A stretch of 32,383 nt of DNA from an uncultured bacterium (GTDB taxonomy: Bacteria; Patescibacteriota; Minisyncoccia; UBA6257; UBA9933): contig CAJVXI010000011.1 of the NCBI GenBank assembly GCA_913009635.1, positions 1 to 32,383 on the forward strand, given 5' to 3'. Below are positions 27,736 through 32,383 of this stretch, in pieces. The first letter of the stretch is position 1; the number at the start of each line of letters is the position of its first letter. The notes under the pieces were generated by a model. That model ran no database searches. It was not told the DNA's origin and saw only the letters and a program-made list of their open reading frames with translations. A program made the translations under genes and the position numbers.

Positions 27736-29384
27736 TTAAAATAACTCCAAAATTTTTCTTTAGCTCTCTTATATTTATCGCCCCATCCTTTCATCTCCTG
27801 AAGTTTTTCCTCAAGGTCCAACATTATTTTTGCCGAAATAAGAATTGATTCTATTGAATCCCCCTCTTCATTGTTGGATATTCTTCTTCCTATTTTTTGA
27901 TACATATCCCTATAGCTATCTGTCTTAAATATTCTCTTTTTTCTGATTATTCTGTGGTTGTCTTCGGATTGATAATTTATGGCGTCCGTTATTTTTACGT
28001 TCCTGCCATAAACTTTTAATTCCACATGGTCTCGAGGGCCAACCCTTAAACTTCCCTTCTCGCTGAAAGTTGTCGTGAAAGACGCGCCGTTTTCAAGTTC
28101 TATCCACACCTCAACGGCGCCGTCTTGCAAGAGCTTAATGCCAAAATCTTTCGGCTTACTAAAATTATTAAGATGGAGAAAATGGTCAATCTGATGGCAA
28201 CCGTTCGCGAAAAAAGTACTTCGCGAGACTGGCCAATTATACCAGAAAAATTCCGGCTGAATTAATTCATAAACTATGGAGTGATACGAAATCGGGTCGC
28301 CGTATTTTACGCCAAGGTCCTCAATGGCCATTTCATTAAAACTCCCATAACGCTTATGGAATCCAGTAAAGAGACGCCTTCCGGATTTTCTAAGAGCTTT
28401 TTCCAGCTCATTTAGCTCGTCATAATCCATAACAACCGGTTTTTCCACTACGACATACGCTCCTTGCCTTAAAGCATGTAAAGTTATTGGAATATGAGTA
28501 TGGTTATAACTTGCGACAAAATAAACATCATATTTTTCGTCCTTTCTCGGAAAAGGATCTGAATCCCATCTTTGAATTCTCTTTTCCAAAAATATTTGTG
28601 TCGGATCAATTTCATGAACCGTTTGTATGTCCACGAACGGCTTGGAATAAGGAATAATATTGATTTTCGCGTAATTGCCATAGCCGAACAAAATTCCTCT
28701 TTTCGCATTAGAACTTGTTTTTTTAACTTGTCCTTTCGTTTCCGCGACGCGACTGGCGTTCCGCGCGTCAATTTTTTGAAACTTAAGCCATTCACTGTTT
28801 TTAATCTCTTTTTTTAATCCGTCCACCAGTTTTTTTCGCGTTTCTTTGGAAATTTTCATTCCAGAATAAATACTCCATCCCCTTATATCCTTCCACCACG
28901 CATCTCGATGCTCCTTTTTATCAAAAAAAGAATGCAAAATCGTATCCGCCGAAATTTCGGGAATATCCGATTTATCAATTTTTTCGTCAGAGGCGAATCC
29001 GCCTTCGACGGGAAAAATAAGTTCCTCGGGCAAAACAATTCGCTCCACGAGAGCCGGATGCAAAGGTGCCACGAAACCTACCAATTCTCCTTCGGGGAAA
29101 ATTTTGCCATCAGCGCTCTCAATAATTTTCCCGAAACCGCAGGAAATATATTTTTCGTTACGCCTTTCTTCCCTAAGACGAGACCACGTTTTTGTAAATA
29201 ACCCATGAAATCCAACAACAGGGAAATAATTAATTAATAATCTCAAACTTTTAGCCCTCGTATGATAAACATTTTCAAGTTTTTCAAGATTTTTCCAAGC
29301 AAGAACTTGAATCCTGTACTCATTTTTATTGCGGTGATAATCCAAAAAACCGCTTCTCCATTTTTTACCCGTAAATATTCTCAT
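27732..29384 (-). CDS. Two-part oxidoreductase: degenerate MDR/GroES-like N-terminus plus Gfo/Idh/MocA domain
   Basis: Residues ~230-520 form a Gfo/Idh/MocA dehydrogenase: Rossmann loop GYGNYAK (234-240), VYFVASYNHTHIPITLHALRQGAYVVVEKPVVMDYDEL with the EKP motif (314-316), and the C-terminal domain with GCHQIDHFLHL. Such enzymes oxidise or reduce nucleotide sugars with NAD(P). The first ~200 residues are unusual. SCGFGKIIESADGKIFPEGELVGFVAPLHPALVERIVLPEELIFPV reads like the GroES-like part of a medium-chain alcohol dehydrogenase, lacking most of that fold. Bi-domain oxidoreductases of this general kind are known in glycan clusters, but usually with a full dehydrogenase half. Base use is visibly richer in G+C than in neighbours, suggesting transfer. 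It overlaps the next gene by ATGA. Confidence 0.75.
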   Translation of the reverse strand: MRIFTGKKWRSGFLDYHRNKNEYRIQVLAWKNLEKLENVYHTRAKSLRLLINYFPVVGFHGLFTKTWSRLREERRNEKYISCGFGKIIESADGKIFPEGELVGFVAPLHPALVERIVLPEELIFPVEGGFASDEKIDKSDIPEISADTILHSFFDKKEHRDAWWKDIRGWSIYSGMKISKETRKKLVDGLKKEIKNSEWLKFQKIDARNASRVAETKGQVKKTSSNAKRGILFGYGNYAKINIIPYSKPFVDIQTVHEIDPTQIFLEKRIQRWDSDPFPRKDEKYDVYFVASYNHTHIPITLHALRQGAYVVVEKPVVMDYDELNELEKALRKSGRRLFTGFHKRYGSFNEMAIEDLGVKYGDPISYHSIVYELIQPEFFWYNWPVSRSTFFANGCHQIDHFLHLNNFSKPKDFGIKLLQDGAVEVWIELENGASFTTTFSEKGSLRVGPRDHVELKVYGRNVKITDAINYQSEDNHRIIRKKRIFKTDSYRDMYQKIGRRISNNEEGDSIESILISAKIMLDLEEKLQEMKGWGDKYKRAKEKFWSYFK

Positions 29385-29424
29385 AATATGATTAAATCAC
29401 AATTATTTAAAAAATTAAACACTA

Positions 29425-30222
29425 TTAAACTTTTTGGTTTTTAAGTTTTTGTTCGTAAATTTTAGCGTCTATTAAAAATCTATACCAAAAAGCATGTAAA
29501 AAATGAAAAATTAACCCCTCTTTACCATCCAAAAAACCGAAACGAATAAAATAACGATAAATAAAATAAAGAAAAGCCCGGCAAAAAAGCGGTAATTGAT
29601 AATAAATTTTCTTTTTACCACGCCCGTAATTACCTGACAATATTTCTTTTGCCTCGCGCGATGAATAATTATTATGTTTATTAATCCAATCTTCCAAATC
29701 ATTTTTATTATCATCAATAAAATCATTTTTTAATTTTTTCGCTTTGCCTTCCAATAAAACAATATGCTCGTCCATTTTTCTCTCTTCTGATCTGCCTTTG
29801 CCATTTCTAAATAACCGCAAGAGCCAAGTTGGATAATAACCGCCATGTTTTATCCAACGACCCATAAAATAAACCCTGCGCTTGATATAATAACCGCTTA
29901 TATTACTAGGTGTATTTTCAAGTTTTTCAGTTATTTCGTTTTTAAGTTCTCTAGTTAGATATTCATCAGCGTCCAACCGCAAAATCCAATCATTTTTAAT
30001 TTCCAAATTATCCAGCGCCCAGTTAAACTGCTGAGCTTGATTTTCAAAAGGATGCTGAATTATTTGGCAATTATATTTTTTAGCAATCTCCAAAGTTTTA
30101 TCAGTAGAATAAGAATCAACAATAAAAATTTCACTCGCCCAATCAGCAATATTTTTAAGACAATTTTCTATATTTAATTCTTCGTTATAAGTTAAAACTA
30201 TAACGGTAATAGACGTTCTCAT
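29425..30222 (-). CDS. GT2-family glycosyltransferase (WaaE/KdtX-like)
   Basis: The 265-residue protein begins ITVIVLTYNEELNIENCLKNIADWASEIFIVDSYSTDKTLEIA, standard for GT-A fold family 2. The metal-binding DxD motif is DAD in WILRLDADEYL. The stretch GYYIKRRVYFMGRWIKHGGYYPTWLLRLFRNGKG is typical of the LPS-core type (WaaE) sub-group. One amphipathic or membrane-associated segment lies near residues 215-235 (FCRAFLYFIYRYFIRFGF). It would add a sugar to the lipid-linked glycan. It lies 6 bp after the cysteine desulfurase gene, in the same operon. Confidence 0.9.
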   Translation of the reverse strand: MRTSITVIVLTYNEELNIENCLKNIADWASEIFIVDSYSTDKTLEIAKKYNCQIIQHPFENQAQQFNWALDNLEIKNDWILRLDADEYLTRELKNEITEKLENTPSNISGYYIKRRVYFMGRWIKHGGYYPTWLLRLFRNGKGRSEERKMDEHIVLLEGKAKKLKNDFIDDNKNDLEDWINKHNNYSSREAKEILSGNYGRGKKKIYYQLPLFCRAFLYFIYRYFIRFGFLDGKEGLIFHFLHAFWYRFLIDAKIYEQKLKNQKV

Positions 30223-30228
30223 GTCTAA

Positions 30229-31413
30229 TTATACTAACTTTTTAACAATTTTAGGTAAAGTTCTCAGCACATAATTAATATCATTTTTAGCTGTATCTCT
30301 TCCTAGTGTCATCCTAAGGGCGCCTTTAGTAAATTTTGGCGATAATTTAATTGCCGAAAGAACATGGGAAAAATTTGTATTGCTTGAAGCGCATGCGGAA
30401 CCAGTTGAAGCGGAAATACCGCATTTATCCAACGCCAGAACCAACGCCTCACCATTAACGCCAGGAATTGAAATATTAATGTTATTCGGCAATCTTTTTA
30501 CATAATGGCCATTAAGCCGACATTTTGGAATAGATTTTAAAAGATTTTTAATAAAATAATTGCGCAAATCTCGTAAGCGCTGGCTTTCTTTTCTTCTCAT
30601 TTTTTCCGTTAATTTCAACGCTTCGCCAAACCCAACTATTAAAGCTGTATTTTCGGTTCCGGCTCTAAAATTTCTTTCCTGACCCCCTCCAATAATCATC
30701 GACTCTAACTTAATTTCTTCTGATTTATACAAGCAGCCCACTCCTTTGGGTCCGTAAATTTTTGAACCATTCAAAGTCATCAAATCAACGCCTAATTTTT
30801 TAACATTTAGAGACAGAAAATTAGCTGCCTGACAAGCGTCGGTGTGAAGCAGCGGCAGTACCGCTGCTGAGCTTTTAGCTTTTAGCTTATAGCTTTTAGT
30901 CTTTCTAAAATTGCTGATTATTTCAGCAATTTTAGAAATTGGCTGTATGGTTCCGATTTCATTATTGGCATACATTATTGAAACTAAAATCGTATCCCGC
31001 TTAAATGCCCTTTTAAGTTCTGAAATCTTAACAATTCCTTTTGAATCAACATTCAAATAAGTAACCTTAAAACCCTCTTTTTCTAGTGTTTTAACCGCCT
31101 CTAAAACCGCTTTGTGTTCTATTTTTGAAACGATAATATGCTTTCCCTTATTTTTATAAGCTCTAGCAATTCCCAAAATAGCCAAATTATCCGACTCCGT
31201 ACCTGAACCGGTAAAAATAATTTCCTCTGAATTAGAATTTAATACTTCAGCAATATTTCTTCGCGCGCCTTCAATAGCGGATTTTGCTTCTCTACCAAGA
31301 GAATACAAAGAAGATGGGTTGCCAAATTTTTTTGTTAAATACGGCAACATTTTATTTAAAACCCTTTTATCAATATAAGTGGTAGCTGCATAATCCAAAT
31401 AAATGTTTTTCAT
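30229..31413 (-). CDS. Cysteine desulfurase (NifS/IscS family)
   Basis: This pyridoxal-phosphate enzyme removes sulfur from cysteine for Fe-S clusters or tRNA thiolation. The cofactor residues are visible: His100 (KIEH), Asp192 and Gln195 (HTDACQA) and the Schiff-base Lys218 (GSKIYGPKGVG). The catalytic cysteine is Cys341 (STGSACASSNTNFSHVL). Residues ~170-187 (KTKSYKLKAKSSAAVLPL) are encoded by TTTTAGCT repeats plus a small GC-rich hairpin and sit just before the HTDACQA motif. Homologues go almost directly from the helix to that strand. Its place among glycosyltransferases is unexpected, with 4-bp and 6-bp junctions to its neighbours, and no scaffold gene (iscU/nifU) is near. Confidence 0.92.
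   Translation of the reverse strand: MKNIYLDYAATTYIDKRVLNKMLPYLTKKFGNPSSLYSLGREAKSAIEGARRNIAEVLNSNSEEIIFTGSGTESDNLAILGIARAYKNKGKHIIVSKIEHKAVLEAVKTLEKEGFKVTYLNVDSKGIVKISELKRAFKRDTILVSIMYANNEIGTIQPISKIAEIISNFRKTKSYKLKAKSSAAVLPLLHTDACQAANFLSLNVKKLGVDLMTLNGSKIYGPKGVGCLYKSEEIKLESMIIGGGQERNFRAGTENTALIVGFGEALKLTEKMRRKESQRLRDLRNYFIKNLLKSIPKCRLNGHYVKRLPNNINISIPGVNGEALVLALDKCGISASTGSACASSNTNFSHVLSAIKLSPKFTKGALRMTLGRDTAKNDINYVLRTLPKIVKKLV
30848..30900. repeat. Hairpin plus TTTTAGCT repeats inside the cysteine desulfurase gene
   Basis: AGCAGCGG-CAGTA-CCGCTGCT (30848-30868) is an 8-bp hairpin. It is followed by AGCTTTTAGCTTTTAGCTTATAGCTTTTAGT (30870-30900). Together they encode about 17 extra residues in frame. 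Confidence 0.75.
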
Positions 31414-32221
31414 ATTAATTCATTATATTCTTTTATAAATCTATCAGTAATTTTTAGTAAAGAAAATTCTGTTTCTACTAATTGCTTTCCTTTACGGTCT
31501 ATTTCTTTACTTAGCTTCGAATTACTTAAAACTTTCAAAATTGCTTCAATCAACTGAGTTTTATCTTTTTTAATAACTATGCCGGCATTGGCTTTTAAAA
31601 TACTTGGCGATATGCCGACTCCTTTAGTAATCACTACTGGCAAACCAAAATACATTGCCTCAATTACCGCCATTCCGAAATTTTCCGAATATGAAGGCAA
31701 AACAAAAATATCACTATCATGGAAAGCGGCAATTTTGTCTTTGCCAATAATCATTCCCGTAAAAATAACTTTCTCTTTAAGATTGTATTTTTCAATAAAC
31801 TTATCAACTGTTTTTTTATACCCTTCGTCATTGCCGCCAGCCAAAACCAAAATTGCTTTTGGCTCTTTTTTTATAACTTCAGCGAAAGCCGGTATTAAGG
31901 TATCCAAACCTTTTTTCCAATTCAAGCGGCTTAAAAACAAAACTATTTTTTTATCCGCAGCAATACCAAACTTCTCCCTAAAATCAATCTTACGAAGTTG
32001 AACTTCGTAAGATTTAAATTCTTGGAGGTCTAAGCCGTTGGGAATGATAATGGATTTTTTAAGCGGCAGGTTGAAATTTAAATATTCATCTTTTTCCGCT
32101 TCAACAGTAAAATGAATTGCCGCCGCCCCTCGCAAATTTCTCTTTTCAATTAAGGAAATATAAATTTTCTTTTTAAGCAAACTTTTTTTCTTTAATGGCT
32201 CTTTCATCAAGCTGCCCCGGG
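31410..32221 (-). CDS. GT4-family glycosyltransferase, C-terminal part only (cut by contig end)
   Basis: The genuine protein runs from about RGSLMKEPLKKKSLLKKKIYISLIEKRNLRGAAAIHFTVEAE to the end. It covers the last part of the acceptor domain and the complete donor domain of a GT4 enzyme: NGLDLQEF, VLFLSRLNWKKGLDTLIPAF, VIFTGMIIGKDKIAAFHDSDIFVLPSYSENFGMAVIEAMYFGLPVVIT with the EX7E pair. About 100-120 N-terminal residues are missing. The first residues in the ORF track (MTGVQTCALPIS) are translated Illumina adapter, so the true gene is 5'-truncated and its start is unknown. It overlaps the cysteine desulfurase by ATGA. A 29-bp palindrome lies inside (31986-32014). Confidence 0.9.
31986..32014. 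repeat. 29-bp perfect palindrome inside the glycosyltransferase gene
   Basis: AATCTTACGAAGTT and AACTTCGTAAGATT flank a single G. It encodes KSYEVQLRKID between the NGLDLQEF motif and the next domain segment. Part of it (ATCTTACG/CGTAAGAT) also forms the stem of the terminator at 251-281. Confidence 0.85.
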
Positions 32222-32287
32222 AGATCGGAAGAGCACACGTCTGAACTCCAGTCACATTCCTTTATCTCGTATGCCGTCTTCTGCTTG
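32222..32287 (+). other. Illumina TruSeq adapter read-through (index ATTCCT), not biological
   Basis: AGATCGGAAGAGCACACGTC...CCAGTCAC, then ATTCCT, then TTATCTCGTATGCCGTCTTCTGCTTG match, from memory, the TruSeq indexed adapter number 27 along its full length. The genome sequence therefore ends at about 32221. Confidence 0.98.
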
Positions 32288-32383
32288 AAAAAAAAAAAGA
32301 ACAAAAAAAAAAAAAAAAAACATCTTACACCTATCTTCACACAATCCTAATTACCTACAGTCTACTTCCTTCATCTTCTCCTT
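32288..32383. other. Poly-A and read noise beyond the adapter
   Basis: Long A-runs broken by single bases follow the adapter end, then CT-rich low-quality sequence. This is what a sequencer reports after running past the end of the adapter. It should be trimmed; nothing here is a gene or a regulatory site. Confidence 0.95.

Noticed and set aside
28484-29444. ORFs on both strands overlapping the oxidoreductase gene (28484-28795, 28572-28817, 28908-29201, 29262-29444)
   Set aside because: They overlap a long ORF with clear Gfo/Idh/MocA motifs and have no recognisable protein features.
32288-32330. Poly-A stretch as a polyadenylated or low-complexity biological tail
   Set aside because: It follows directly on the end of the Illumina adapter and is typical read-through signal.

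Overview
This is a metagenome-type contig from an AT-rich bacterium, most likely a member of the Candidate Phyla Radiation (Patescibacteria, probably a Parcubacteria-like lineage). The grounds are inference: the compact type IV pilus locus in the order pilM-N-O-(small protein)-B-T-C-pilin-D-minor pilins, a stray four-helix-bundle (23S rRNA intervening-sequence-type) ORF, a 261-residue protein of a family I associate only with such genomes, and intergenic DNA full of short phrase-like inverted repeats. TGA works as a stop (several ATGA gene overlaps), so the UGA-recoded Gracilibacteria/Absconditabacteria code is not in use. No rRNA, tRNA, CRISPR array, transposase or phage gene was found.

Layout. 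1-320: four copies of a 43-bp tandem repeat at the contig edge, then a bidirectional hairpin terminator. 321-2972: a small membrane protein, a large cysteine-rich secreted protein with FN3/Ig-like C-terminal domains, and a small secreted lipocalin-like protein with its own consensus promoter and terminator. 3082-4476: an apolipoprotein N-acyltransferase homologue. 4473-15626 (minus strand): the type IV pilus cluster from pilM to the minor pilins. 15805-18685: comF, a Ca2+/cation antiporter and a thioredoxin reductase-like protein. 18769-20103: a stand-alone GC-richer unknown gene followed by a remarkable 400-bp tract of palindromes and 12-bp repeats. 20104-21632: a zinc-ribbon mini-protein, glutaredoxin, an SPW-repeat mini-protein (absent from the ORF track) and a DsbA-like thiol oxidoreductase. 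21843-32221: a surface polysaccharide cluster (initiating phosphoglycosyltransferase, flippase, chain-length protein, UDP-GlcNAc 2-epimerase, several glycosyltransferases, an unusual two-part oxidoreductase) in which a cysteine desulfurase is embedded. 32222-32383 is not biological: it is Illumina TruSeq adapter with index ATTCCT followed by poly-A and read noise.

How it fits together. The pilus genes form a machine for DNA uptake or attachment (comF beside them points to competence). The thiol-redox genes would oxidise or maintain disulfides in secreted cysteine-rich proteins such as the 560-residue protein and the disulfide-containing pilin. The polysaccharide genes build and export a surface glycan.

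The most unusual feature is repeat biology. Almost every gene junction holds a different imperfect palindrome made of short repeated words, and the same kinds of words are found inside genes as in-frame peptide insertions (pilM, pilD, lnt, comF, the cysteine desulfurase, a glycosyltransferase and prepilin leaders). In one place a complete four-helix-bundle ORF has been fused in frame to a prepilin. The palindrome/iteron tract at 19690-20090 is the best candidate for something undescribed. Several genes also have a -10 element 6-7 nt before the ATG, suggesting leaderless transcripts.
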